This document shows, in pieces, positions 18,389-26,651 of a DNA stretch of 64,000 bases (positions within the stretch are counted from its first letter, which is position 1; every line of letters begins with the position of its first letter). Made by a program: the position numbers and the translations under genes. This stretch comes from Actinospica robiniae DSM 44927 (GTDB lineage: Bacteria > Actinomycetota > Actinomycetes > Streptomycetales > Catenulisporaceae). The notes beneath the pieces are model-generated. The model made no database searches, had not been told where the DNA came from, and saw only the letters and a list, made by a program, of their open reading frames with translations. The stretch is from assembly GCF_000504285.1 (NCBI RefSeq), contig NZ_KI632511.1, positions 3,841,372 through 3,905,371 of the forward strand, read 5' to 3'.

Positions 18389-20481
18389 GCTTGCTCCATC
18401 GGGATCCGCAGGAGACCGGGCTGCTCCCGCAGGATGCGGGCCAAGTCCTTGTGAAGCGGGCGGTAGACGACGCGTTCGGCTTCCACGTCGGTGCTCAGGT
18501 AGCCGGCCAGCCGCCCGCTGAGCAGCGCTTCGATCGCTGATTCGGCGTCCGGCAGGGGCCGGTCGGCCACGGCCTCGGCGATGGCCGGCCAGAGATCGGC
18601 GCGCGGGACACCTGCGCCGAGGGCGAAGGCCGTCGCGCGCAACAGCGCGAGGGCGACGTCCGGCTGCAGTTCGGGGCGGGCTGAATCGATGAGGTCCTGA
18701 CGCAGCAGGCCGACGGTGCCGGACCCCAGATCCGTCTGCCATCGCGGATCGAGGAAGAGCGCGAGCGCGTCCGGCGCCGCACACAACTGATTCGCGGCGA
18801 TGCCCGCCTCAAGGAACGAGGCCTTGTCGGTGATCGCACCCAGCAGGGCTCGTGCCGTCTCGGGACCCGCGGCCGTGGTGCCTTCGAGCATCGCTTGCAC
18901 GTATTCGACGATGTCGTCTTCTGTGTGCGCGCCGTCCGTCCGCAGAACGAGAGGCGTCCGGCCGTCGACGGTCGTGACGCGGCGGAGCAACGCAAGCAGC
19001 TGATTCTCATCGCCGATGCCGCCACGCGTCGTCGCGGACGGATCGGTCCCGAGCGGAAGCGTCGGCCGCGGGCTGCGCACACCGAGAACCAGTCGGGGCG
19101 GATGACTCAGCCGGGCGAGTCGGTTGATCACCTGTGTGGCGAGCAGATAAGGACTGTCGGCTTCGTCCACTGCGTCTATCACGATCGTCGTCACGGTCGG
19201 CCGAGCGGCGAGAGTCCGCTCGACGGAGTCGAGCAGGTCCTGGACCGAGTCGGCCCCGGCCGCCGGATCGGCCACGAATCCGCCGAGAGCCTCCAGAAGC
19301 AGGGTGAGGACCTGTCGCGAGGTGCGGTTGGTGGCCCGGATCGCGGCCTGCACGCTCTCGCTGGGCGCAACCGTATCCGGCGGGGAGAGCTCGACAGCGG
19401 CCCGGTACCGCTCGTCGGCGAGGAACGAGGGATCCGCGAAGGTGACCGCACGCGCGAGTACCGCTGACTTTCCGCTGCCGGCGGTTCCGGTGACGATCAG
19501 CGCCCCGGCGACGGCGGTCTCGGGATCCTCCGAGAGGAACTGCGCCACCTGACGGTTCAGCTCCCGGCGCCCGGAGAAGTACCAGTGCCCGTCGGCGCTC
19601 GGCGCTCCCGAAGCGCGTTCGATCCAGAAGCTCATCTCCCGCTGCGGCACCGCCACCTGGCGGCGCGGCGGCTGGACCAGTTCCTCAGCGGCCCTGTACC
19701 GCGGGTTGGGCAGCGCGAAGTGCGGTTTGTGGGCATTCGCCTCGCGCACCCTGCGCAGCCGGCGCAGCCCGCCGGCGGGCTCGGCGTCGACGACGGAGTT
19801 CATCTCGTTCATGAAGGTGTCGAGGCTGAGGTACTCGCTGGTGATCTCCGAGACGCTGGTCAGCCTCTGGTGCAGGCGTTCCAGCATCGCGCCGAAGGCC
19901 CCGATGGGTATTTCCTCGTCGAAGTCGGCCGTGGACAGCACCGCGAGTACCGTATCGCGGCGGCGCCCGGGCCCGAGCTCGGACCACACATCGTCCAGCG
20001 CCTCCACGATGCCACCGGACTCGCAAGTGTTGACGATGATCAGAATGTGCTCGGCGTGCGAGCCCAGAGCCGCGCGGGCCACCTCCGCGGTCGGAAAACC
20101 GGTCGCCAGCAAGCGCCGGCGCTCGCTTCGCGGCAGGACGAGGTAGTGCCGGCGGGATTCCGTCGTCATCCCGTGGCCGGCTACGAAGACGAACAGCACA
20201 TCCTGCGGCTGTGATTCGCGCAGATCGCTGAAGTGCAGGAAGTCCTCGACGTCGCGACGCGAGAGCACGGGCGAGGCATGCTCGACCTCGAATTCACCGC
20301 CCGGCACCGCCGGACCGCCCCACCAGGTCTCGAGCATGTCGATCTGGCGTCGAACGGCCTTGCCGAACTCCTCGTCCTCCTCCGGGTAGTCGGCCGCCGC
20401 AATGGTCAGAACCCTGCGTCGCCCGGCCGCGGTCCCGACCGTGTCGGCGCCCGCGCCGTTTCCCGTACCTGCTGTCAGCAC
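18385..20481 (-). CDS. Caspase-like peptidase fused to a STAND/NACHT-type ATPase
   Basis: 698 residues from GTG 20481. Residues about 25-250 form a caspase-like (C14) domain: VLFVFVAGHGM holds the catalytic His (about 103) and ILIIVNTCESGG the catalytic Cys (about 153). Residues about 300-690 are a STAND-type P-loop module: GTAGSGKS (about 332-339) is Walker A and TIVIDAVDEAD (about 433-442) Walker B. The C-terminus is helical and leads by GTGA overlap into the WD40 gene. Such proteins act in bacterial immunity and cell-suicide pathways: the propeller senses, the ATPase oligomerises, the caspase cleaves. The start is uncertain; it lies only 20 bp from the divergent lipase gene. Confidence 0.85.
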   Translation of the reverse strand: MLTAGTGNGAGADTVGTAAGRRRVLTIAAADYPEEDEEFGKAVRRQIDMLETWWGGPAVPGGEFEVEHASPVLSRRDVEDFLHFSDLRESQPQDVLFVFVAGHGMTTESRRHYLVLPRSERRRLLATGFPTAEVARAALGSHAEHILIIVNTCESGGIVEALDDVWSELGPGRRRDTVLAVLSTADFDEEIPIGAFGAMLERLHQRLTSVSEITSEYLSLDTFMNEMNSVVDAEPAGGLRRLRRVREANAHKPHFALPNPRYRAAEELVQPPRRQVAVPQREMSFWIERASGAPSADGHWYFSGRRELNRQVAQFLSEDPETAVAGALIVTGTAGSGKSAVLARAVTFADPSFLADERYRAAVELSPPDTVAPSESVQAAIRATNRTSRQVLTLLLEALGGFVADPAAGADSVQDLLDSVERTLAARPTVTTIVIDAVDEADSPYLLATQVINRLARLSHPPRLVLGVRSPRPTLPLGTDPSATTRGGIGDENQLLALLRRVTTVDGRTPLVLRTDGAHTEDDIVEYVQAMLEGTTAAGPETARALLGAITDKASFLEAGIAANQLCAAPDALALFLDPRWQTDLGSGTVGLLRQDLIDSARPELQPDVALALLRATAFALGAGVPRADLWPAIAEAVADRPLPDAESAIEALLSGRLAGYLSTDVEAERVVYRPLHKDLARILREQPGLLRIPMEQA

Positions 20482-20501
20482 AATCGGTATTCTTACTCGC
20501 C

Positions 20502-22001
20502 ATGACCGGTGCGGGGAGCCAGTACTCTCAAATCGATACCGTGCGGGCATCCCAGCCGTGGACTGCGAACCCGCCGATCCAACCCGTCTTCACGCACGAC
20601 GCGGTCGTGCTGCTGCCCGGGATCATGGGCAGCGTGCTGCGCGACGCGTACACCGACGAGAAACTCTGGGGCCTGAGCGGCCGGGCGCTCGCGGACGCCT
20701 GGACCACCGGACGCGTGTTCGAGCGGCTGAAAGTCACCGATGACGAACGCAAAGGGCTGGCCGGGCGCGTCGCCGCCACCGAACCGCTGACCCTGCCGGT
20801 CGGCGGACCGCTGTTCAACGGCATCGAACCCTACGACCTCTTACGCAAGGCCGCCGTCGAAGTGACACTGCCCGGCGCGGTCCTGGACTTCCCTTACGAC
20901 TGGCGGCTGTCGGTCGCCCACAACGCGGACCTGCTGGTCGAGGCGGCTCACACGCACCTGCGGGACTGGCGGCGCTCGTGCGCGGACCGCCCCGAACTCG
21001 TCGGCCTCGACCCCCCGCGGCTCGTGTTCGTCGCCCACTCCATGGGCGGGTTGATCGTCTCCGACGCTCTGCACACCGACACGCGCCTGGCCGCGGACAC
21101 CCGCAGCGTGATCACTCTGGGCACGCCCTTCGCGGGCTCGGTACTGGCAGCCGCGATGCTCGCCGGCGAGCACAAGGTGGCGGCGCTGCCCACGCAAAGG
21201 CTGCGGACGCTGGCGGTGTCGGCGCCAGGCGTCTACGACCTGCTGCCGATCTACCCGTGCCTTGATACCGGGACCGACGTGCTGCGGCTGACCCCTGAGC
21301 ACGTAGCGGCGCTGGGCGGCGACCTCGAGCAGGCCCGCCTGGCCTTGGCACGGCGCAGCAACGCGCACGACACCGCGCGGGCGCTGCCCGGGCACAGCCC
21401 GGCCATCGGAATCGCCCATCCGACGCCGACCAGCATCGCACTCGAGGGCGGCAGGCTGACGCTTCACCTACACGGGCACCGGCACGGATCGGACGGCCTG
21501 CTGCGGCGCGACCTCGGCACGGGCATCCCGCTCCGGTTCGACCGGCGTGGCGACGGCACGGTCCCGCGGGACGCCGCGCATCCCGGTCCGACCCGTCCCT
21601 CGGCCTATATTCCTGCCCGGCACAGCGCGCTGACCCGGCATGAAATGGCTTTGGATCACGTCAAGTCGGTGCTCACGGACCAAGAGCCGTTGGGCCCGAT
21701 GGCGAGCGGGCGTGACGGGATCGGTATCGTGCTGCCCGACCAGGCGCAGGTCGGGCAGCCCTGGACGCTCGAAATCCACACGGACCGCTCACCTTCGGCG
21801 GTGCAGGCGACGATCGGCTCCGTCGAGGAGGATCGACCGCGCGAGCTGCCCCTGCGCCGCGGCGAAACGCCCGATGGCGGGAGGCTGCTGTGGGCCCGCC
21901 ACAGCGTGGGCGAGCCGGGGATCTACCGGGTCACCGTCGACATCGGAGCCGGGCCGAACACCGAACTGACCGAACTGCTGCTGGTGACCGATTCGCGGTG
22001 A
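20502..22001 (+). CDS. LCAT-type lipase/acyltransferase, alpha/beta hydrolase
   Basis: 499 residues related to lecithin:cholesterol acyltransferase and phospholipid acyl hydrolases. Visible are VVLLPGIMGSVL near the N-terminus (oxyanion region), FPYDWR, the nucleophile elbow VAHSMGGL, a GDGTVP segment with the likely catalytic Asp, and LDHVKSV with the likely His. No signal peptide is seen, so it is probably cytoplasmic and could act on the inner membrane face. About 110 C-terminal residues form an extra strand-rich domain. The gene is divergent from the caspase-STAND pair with 20 bp between chosen starts, which suggests joint control. A membrane-damaging effector role is an inference from context. 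Confidence 0.8.
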   Translation: MTGAGSQYSQIDTVRASQPWTANPPIQPVFTHDAVVLLPGIMGSVLRDAYTDEKLWGLSGRALADAWTTGRVFERLKVTDDERKGLAGRVAATEPLTLPVGGPLFNGIEPYDLLRKAAVEVTLPGAVLDFPYDWRLSVAHNADLLVEAAHTHLRDWRRSCADRPELVGLDPPRLVFVAHSMGGLIVSDALHTDTRLAADTRSVITLGTPFAGSVLAAAMLAGEHKVAALPTQRLRTLAVSAPGVYDLLPIYPCLDTGTDVLRLTPEHVAALGGDLEQARLALARRSNAHDTARALPGHSPAIGIAHPTPTSIALEGGRLTLHLHGHRHGSDGLLRRDLGTGIPLRFDRRGDGTVPRDAAHPGPTRPSAYIPARHSALTRHEMALDHVKSVLTDQEPLGPMASGRDGIGIVLPDQAQVGQPWTLEIHTDRSPSAVQATIGSVEEDRPRELPLRRGETPDGGRLLWARHSVGEPGIYRVTVDIGAGPNTELTELLLVTDSR

Positions 22002-22009
22002 CCCGAGCC

Positions 22010-22040
22010 CCGCTCCGGCGCGGAACCGGCGCCGGAGCGG
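22010..22040. terminator. Bidirectional hairpin terminator
   Basis: CCGCTCCGGCGC (22010-22021) and GCGCCGGAGCGG (22029-22040) form a perfect 12-bp stem with a 7-base loop, between the convergent lipase gene and the ESX-like gene. No T-tract, as is common in actinomycetes. Confidence 0.75.
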
Positions 22041-22099
22041 ACGGTCATCGGTCGGGTTCCGCCGCGCCTGGCGCGCGGGGCGCGGCAAGGGATCGGCAG

Positions 22100-23017
22100 T
22101 CAACGGCGACGGCGCCTGAAGGCAGGTGGACGGTCTCCGAACGCGGAGACGATCCTCGGCGCGTTCGGCGCCGTCAGATCGATGCGTCGGACATCGTCGC
22201 CGGCCAGCGGCTGCGCCGGTGGATCCACGCCCTCAGCGGGCGGGGCCAGCCACATCGTGGCCAGTTCCGGAACGTGCGCCTGCGCCGTGCCTTTCCATCC
22301 GCCGTCGGCGGACTCTTCGAGCACCCCGTTCACCGGATGCATCGGCCGCGCGGGACGCGCTGGTCGCGGCGCCACGACGCGCCGTGTCCGCGGGACCTGC
22401 GACGCGCTCTGCGTGTGCGGGACGACGACCACCCGGGCGAGCTGAAGGGTGTCCGCCAGCGGATCGCGGGGGGCGGCCGCGTAGGGGTCGCGCAGGAGCT
22501 CGTCGTGTGCGGCGACGTTGCGCAGTCCCCCGGCGGCGTCGACGGAACCGTCGAGCCTTTCCGCCAGATAGCGCAGATCCTCTTCCATCTCGCCTCGGAA
22601 GTCGATCGCGGCGCTCGCGCTCTCGGCGTTCGCGAGCTCGTCCCCGGCCACCCAGTCCGGCACCTCGAGTGCGTGGTTCTTCATCTGCTCGGCGAGGCCC
22701 GCCGCGTTGAGCGCCGTCCCCGCCGCCTCGTCGGCGACCGACTCCACCCGCTGCGCTTGCGTGATCAGCACGCGCAGCGCCGAGACGTACATCCGCCCGC
22801 TCGGCGAGTTCCATGTCGATTCGGCTTCCTCGGCCACCTGCACATAGGTGTCGATGAGCTCGGACATTCCCGCGGTGATCCGCTTCAGGTGGGCCGCCAC
22901 GTCCGTCGCCGGGGCGGGGTCGAGCCGCTCGCCGAGGTCCTTCACCTCGTCGATGACCGCCTTGGCCGGGTCGGACGGGTCGACCGGCTCGGCAGCGCTG
23001 TAAGCAGGGTTCCACAC
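22100..23017 (-). CDS. ESX-substrate-like helical protein with Pro/Arg-rich tail
   Basis: 305 residues. The first 180 are long amphipathic helices with a W-x-x-x-G turn (AESTWNSPSGRMYVSALRVL), like WXG100/PPE-type substrates of type VII secretion. The C-terminal third is Pro/Arg/Ala-rich and ends in FRRRRR. No secretion ATPase or other machinery gene is present in the window, so export is unproven. The GTG start at 23017 follows GGAGAGGGGAGTGCCGTC; nearly the same leader precedes the next gene upstream (ending 23079), suggesting paired or duplicated genes. Membership of the neighbouring immunity locus is an inference. Confidence 0.5.
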   Translation of the reverse strand: MWNPAYSAAEPVDPSDPAKAVIDEVKDLGERLDPAPATDVAAHLKRITAGMSELIDTYVQVAEEAESTWNSPSGRMYVSALRVLITQAQRVESVADEAAGTALNAAGLAEQMKNHALEVPDWVAGDELANAESASAAIDFRGEMEEDLRYLAERLDGSVDAAGGLRNVAAHDELLRDPYAAAPRDPLADTLQLARVVVVPHTQSASQVPRTRRVVAPRPARPARPMHPVNGVLEESADGGWKGTAQAHVPELATMWLAPPAEGVDPPAQPLAGDDVRRIDLTAPNAPRIVSAFGDRPPAFRRRRR

Positions 23018-23078
23018 GACGGCACTCCCCTCTCCGCCGGACCGCGTCCGGCATCGCGCACTGTCCGGGCTGGCGCCG

Positions 23079-23423
23079 TCAGTGCTCGCCCAACTGCTTG
23101 AACATGTCGACCAGGGCCTGCTCGTTCTCCTGGTACCGGCCCACGCAGGCCCCGCCCGTCCGCATGGTGTGGCGCAGCAGCGCCAGATGCTCCTGGACCA
23201 GCGCCTCCAGGGTCGCTATCAGCCGCCGCATGCGCTGGTCGAACATGGCGACCGTCTCGTTCTCGTGCACGGCGCCCAGAACCCCGACGTTGTCCAGACC
23301 GCGGTATTCGCCCGGCCGGTGCGGTCGGCTGAGCTCGCGCAGCGCCTGCAGGCTGCGCTCCAGCGCCGCCAGACCTCGGCGTAGCTGTTCGACGTCGACT
23401 TCGATATCTGCGTTCCCGGCCAC
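23079..23423 (-). CDS. Small WXG100/EspC-like helical protein
   Basis: 114 residues from GTG 23423, almost all helical: VDVEQLRRGLAALERSLQAL, then MFDQRMRRLIATLEALVQEH, and a C-terminal YQENEQALVDMFKQL. Size and two-helix hairpin layout resemble WXG100 or EspC-type partners, though no exact WXG is present. It lies 61 bp upstream of the 305-residue ESX-like gene and carries a near-identical translation-initiation leader (CACGACGGCAC...CCTCTC on the plus strand), consistent with a secreted or structural heterodimer pair. The ATG at 23489 would add 22 residues of unlikely sequence. Confidence 0.5.
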   Translation of the reverse strand: MAGNADIEVDVEQLRRGLAALERSLQALRELSRPHRPGEYRGLDNVGVLGAVHENETVAMFDQRMRRLIATLEALVQEHLALLRHTMRTGGACVGRYQENEQALVDMFKQLGEH

Positions 23424-23611
23424 GACGGCACCCGCCTCTCTCCACCTCCAAGGCCGCACAGGCTCCCGGCCCGGGGCGTCGAGGATCAACGCACCGAGAC
23501 CGCGCTCGGCCTCTCACAGGTACACATGGCGCCGGCGGTGGCGCCGAAGGCCGCGAACGCGGCGGACGGCGCCTTCCGTGCGTGGGTGCTGCGCTCTTCC
23601 GGTTGCTCCTG

Positions 23612-24346
23612 TCAGACCTCGTCCACCGTCCAGGCGCTGATGTGCCCGAGGGCGACCCGGACCGGGGCCGGCAGCGGGATCCAATCTCCCGCCGCCAGCA
23701 CTTTCGCCTCGGCGAGAGTGAGAGCCGGCTGCCCCGAGGCATAGGGGATGACGCTCCGGGCCTTGGATATCGGGCTGGCGACGCTTCCCGGGAAGTCGAG
23801 TACGTTGACCTGGCCGGACTCGTGTGAGGCGGTGTGCCACGTCCCGAGGGCCATCAGCGCGTCGGCGTTGCGCCGGCGTAGACGGGCCTGCGCCGCGCTG
23901 AACGGCTGCCGGCTCATCCGCTGCTCGAAGCCCCGCACCTGCTGGGCCCGCACATCCGCCGCTTCCTGCGACCCGTCCTCATCATCTCCCGTTGAATCAG
24001 TCTGCTGACTCAGCGACTCGGCCGCCGACCGGGCGGCTTTGCTGAGCGCTCCGTCGAGGAACGCTGCGGCCACCTCGCTCGGCACCAATACGCCGCGAAG
24101 AATCATTCCGCTCAGGATCAGCGTCATGGGGATGGGCACGGACCAGGTGGCGGAGTCGACCAGCCGCATCAGCTGGGCCAACTGCTCGTCGATGGCGATC
24201 GTCGAGCGAAGCGCGACCACCTGCCGCAGCAGCGCTTCCGCCGGGTCGACGCTCGAGACGTCTGCCGACTCCTTCTCCCCCGCCCCATCGCCGTTCTTCG
24301 ACATCCCTGCACCCGCCCTTCTGGTCGGCACCGCGTTCGGCTCCAT
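23612..24346 (-). CDS. Hypothetical protein with hydrophobic centre
   Basis: Not recognised; 244 residues from ATG 24346, which overlaps the stop of the upstream gene by one base (TGATG), so the two are translationally coupled. Residues about 60-105 contain a moderately hydrophobic stretch (WSVPIPMTLILSGMILRGVLV) that could be a membrane-associated helix or buried core. The rest is Ala/Arg/Gln-rich and helical, with a C-terminal ALTLAEAKVLAAGDWIPLP. No catalytic motif is visible. It is the third gene of a leftward operon after the toxin-like and ribbon-helix-helix genes. Confidence 0.55.
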   Translation of the reverse strand: MEPNAVPTRRAGAGMSKNGDGAGEKESADVSSVDPAEALLRQVVALRSTIAIDEQLAQLMRLVDSATWSVPIPMTLILSGMILRGVLVPSEVAAAFLDGALSKAARSAAESLSQQTDSTGDDEDGSQEAADVRAQQVRGFEQRMSRQPFSAAQARLRRRNADALMALGTWHTASHESGQVNVLDFPGSVASPISKARSVIPYASGQPALTLAEAKVLAAGDWIPLPAPVRVALGHISAWTVDEV

Positions 24347-25212
24347 CACGGATTCCACAGCTCGTCGTCGGCCGCCAGATAGAGGCTGCCCAGTTCCACG
24401 CCGGAATGCTCCCGCGATTGGACCACCGCGACCGTGGACTGCAATGCGCTCAAACCCTGCTGGAGATATCGGTTGGGTGCCGGACGGAACGCACTGCCCG
24501 GCATGCTCTCGCCAAACGCCCCCGCGTTAGGCCGTAGTAGATCGGTCTCATGGCCCGGCGGTGTGCCGGGCTGTGCGAAGCCCGAGGCGAGTAAGGCCCT
24601 CTGCACCAGCAGGGCATCCGCGTCCTGCCATGGTGCGCGCGCGCCGAAGAGCGAGCCGAGCTGCTGCGGATAACGTCCGGCGATTCTGGAGAGACCGAGC
24701 AGCATCTCCTCCAGATCGTTGCGCTCGGCAGCCCGCGCGACCGCGTTCGGCACTCGGCCGGAGCCGGCACTCGGTGCGGGAGCACGTCTGGATTCCACCG
24801 GTGCCGGCGAGTTCTCGGCCGCTTCGGGCTCGGCCGAAGCCGCGTCCTGCGAACCCGCCGCGGGTCCGTCCGCCTCGGGCGGCTCCTGTCCGCCGGCCGC
24901 GCCGGTTTCGAGGTCTAATCGGTTCAGCACCCACTCGCGCAGCATCACCGTGGGCGCGACGCCGCGCTCCGCGGCGAGCCGTCGCACCTGCTCCAGCCTT
25001 TCGACCGGAACACGGATCGAGTACACCTGAGAGCGTGGCCGAAGCGCCGTCGCGGCGCGGCGCCCGGCGTCGGGAGCGGGATCGACCGCCCCGGTGGACG
25101 CCTCGTCGTCGAGATCGTCGTCCAGGGCCGCCGCAGCCTCGGCATGCAGCAGCTCCCGTAGACGCTCTTCTTCCCCATTATCATTGTTCCCCGTTAGTGC
25201 CTTGTCCGTCAT
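24346..25212 (-). CDS. Ribbon-helix-helix (CopG-like) DNA-binding protein
   Basis: 288 residues. An acidic N-terminus (about 1-55) precedes an RHH-like segment at about 62-100: QVYSIRVPVERLEQVRRLAA followed by VAPTVMLREWVLNRLDLE, a short strand and two helices as in CopG/Arc repressors and antitoxins. A low-complexity Ala/Glu/Pro linker leads to a C-terminal helical domain (NDLEEMLLGLSRIAGRYPQQ) of unknown role. Encoded 63 bp downstream of the BrnT-like gene, it has the position of an antitoxin/autorepressor, and repeated CTGTAWTACAC boxes upstream are candidate targets. The length is unusual, since typical RHH antitoxins have fewer than 100 residues. Confidence 0.6.
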   Translation of the reverse strand: MTDKALTGNNDNGEEERLRELLHAEAAAALDDDLDDEASTGAVDPAPDAGRRAATALRPRSQVYSIRVPVERLEQVRRLAAERGVAPTVMLREWVLNRLDLETGAAGGQEPPEADGPAAGSQDAASAEPEAAENSPAPVESRRAPAPSAGSGRVPNAVARAAERNDLEEMLLGLSRIAGRYPQQLGSLFGARAPWQDADALLVQRALLASGFAQPGTPPGHETDLLRPNAGAFGESMPGSAFRPAPNRYLQQGLSALQSTVAVVQSREHSGVELGSLYLAADDELWNP

Positions 25213-25244
25213 GCTGCGCTCCGAATCTGTGGCAGTGCGCCCGC

Positions 25245-25263
25245 CTGTATTTGCATTACACAG
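25245..25263. promoter_or_regulatory. Degenerate operator-like site between toxin and RHH genes
   Basis: CTGTATTTGCATTACACAG is an imperfect dyad containing the same TGTA and ATTACA elements as the boxes upstream of the toxin-like gene. It could be an internal operator 33 bp before the RHH start. Confidence 0.35.
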
Positions 25264-25275
25264 ATACCCTCGTCC

Positions 25276-25701
25276 TCAGGCCGCACTGAAGCCGCCACGC
25301 TGTCTCCAGTACCACGCGGCTGCGTTCTCGCTCGCGGGCATCGCCGTGACCCCACGCCACAGGCCCTCGTCGATGTCCACAGGTTTGATGACGACACGTA
25401 ACACTCTGCCACTCATGGTGCTCCACGAAGCCGCCGGCGCGTTCCGGCTCCAGCCGATGACGCGCAGGTCCTTCGCGGCGCTGATGCTGAATCGCCGATA
25501 CTCTTCGAGCGCGGCCTCAGTGGCCCACTCGGGGTAGAGATCCAGTTCGTCCCGGCCCGGGTGGCGGGCGGTACGCGTTTGGATGTGCTCGATCGCCCAG
25601 TCCGGCCACAAGATGTCGATCACCTCGAGATCGGCGAGGCGGTGCTCCCGGTAGTGCTGCTCCTCGGACACAGCGGCACCGCTCCTCTCGTGGTCGATCA
25701 T
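25276..25701 (-). CDS. BrnT-like toxin candidate
   Basis: 141 residues. The core resembles BrnT/RelE-like small ribonuclease-fold proteins: ILWPDWAIEHIQTR, AAKDLRVIGWSRN, then RVLRVVIKPVDI and GVTAMPASENAAAWYWRQRG, the order of strands and final helix seen in BrnT. Fold assignment is by eye and catalytic residues were not confirmed. It precedes the RHH gene in the same direction, the usual toxin-first order of brnTA. ATG 25701 is used; a GTG 10 codons downstream is possible. Its promoter region contains perfect inverted CTGTATTACAC boxes at 17-50 bp upstream. Confidence 0.5.
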   Translation of the reverse strand: MIDHERSGAAVSEEQHYREHRLADLEVIDILWPDWAIEHIQTRTARHPGRDELDLYPEWATEAALEEYRRFSISAAKDLRVIGWSRNAPAASWSTMSGRVLRVVIKPVDIDEGLWRGVTAMPASENAAAWYWRQRGGFSAA

Positions 25702-25717
25702 CCGGCCCCCGATGCCG

Positions 25718-25751
25718 CTGTATTACACCGCTCCGGGTATGTGTAATACAG
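25718..25751. promoter_or_regulatory. Inverted CTGTATTACAC operator pair
   Basis: CTGTATTACAC (25718-25728) and its exact reverse complement GTGTAATACAG (25741-25751) flank 12 bp, just upstream of the toxin-like start. Each box has a near-palindromic TGTAWTACA core, and a third copy (CTGTAATACAC) lies at 25816-25826. The layout suits cooperative binding of RHH dimers at the operon promoter. Confidence 0.6.
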
Positions 25752-25815
25752 TCGCAGACTCGAGGCCGCCAGTCAAGGCCAGCGAGGCGAGCAGTGTCAT
25801 ACGTCCTGCTCATGA

Positions 25816-25826
25816 CTGTAATACAC
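25816..25826. promoter_or_regulatory. Third CTGTAWTACAC box
   Basis: CTGTAATACAC is a one-base variant of the paired boxes about 65 bp closer to the toxin-like gene and shares its TGTAWTACA core. It may be an auxiliary operator. Confidence 0.4.
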
Positions 25827-25955
25827 CACCCAGCGGCTTGCGAAGCGATTTTCCCCGCGGCCTCGCCGGCAGAGTCACCCCGGCCGCGCCGCGCCGGACT
25901 GGTTCGTGTGCGCGAGCTGGCGCTTTACTTCCAGCTGATCCCCCAGCCGCATCAG

Positions 25956-26651
25956 TCAGGGTCGCCACTTTAGAAAGTCGCGCACGGCCGCGATGAATTC
26001 GACCGGTCGTTCACGATGGACATGGTGGCCGACCGGTATGGTCGCCAGGGCGCAACACGGCAGACGGGCCACGACCTGAGCGACCTGTTCGGGGGAAGTA
26101 GGGCTCCGCGGACCACCGGAGAGGACCAACGTCGGGGTCGTCATGCTGCCGGCCTTCTCCCACCAGGCAGGGTCCGGATCGTTGAGTTGACCGACAACGG
26201 CCTCGACGGCCGGCCAGTCAAAGGACAAGGGCCCGTCCGGGCGGGGACGGATCGGCACTCGATCACCCACCGCGAACGGAGGCGGGGCGTCTTCGAGGAC
26301 CAGCCGGGCTATCCGGTCGGGGTACTCCTCGGCGAACACCATCGCCACTGATCCGCCCAGCGAGTGCCCGATCAGCGTGACCGGGCCCAACCCGAGCGCG
26401 TCGAGGAACCCCAGCACGTCGTCACGCATGAACTCCACCGAATACGTGCCGGGCCAGTCGCTGGCGCCATGTCCACGCAGGTCGAGCGCGAAGACGCGAT
26501 GACTGGCGGCGAACCCGGCGGCGACCCTATCCCAGTTCGAGCTGTCCAAGCCCAGCCCATGCAACAACACCATCGGCGCGGCGTCCTGGCGACCACGGGC
26601 CCGGTACGCCAGGCGTAGACCCCCGACATCGACCTCACCCAGCTCAAGCAC
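25956..26651 (-). CDS. Alpha/beta hydrolase
   Basis: 231-residue alpha/beta-hydrolase-fold enzyme of unknown substrate. VLLHGLGLDSSNWD is the oxyanion-hole region, DLRGHGASDWPG the conserved loop, GHSLGG the nucleophile elbow, and VGHHVHRERPVEF supplies the His of the triad. The protein is somewhat short, so the lid region is reduced. No signal peptide is seen. Candidates include esterase, lactonase or haloperoxidase-like enzymes; the sequence does not decide. It is transcribed alone and leftward. Confidence 0.8.
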   Translation of the reverse strand: MLELGEVDVGGLRLAYRARGRQDAAPMVLLHGLGLDSSNWDRVAAGFAASHRVFALDLRGHGASDWPGTYSVEFMRDDVLGFLDALGLGPVTLIGHSLGGSVAMVFAEEYPDRIARLVLEDAPPPFAVGDRVPIRPRPDGPLSFDWPAVEAVVGQLNDPDPAWWEKAGSMTTPTLVLSGGPRSPTSPEQVAQVVARLPCCALATIPVGHHVHRERPVEFIAAVRDFLKWRP

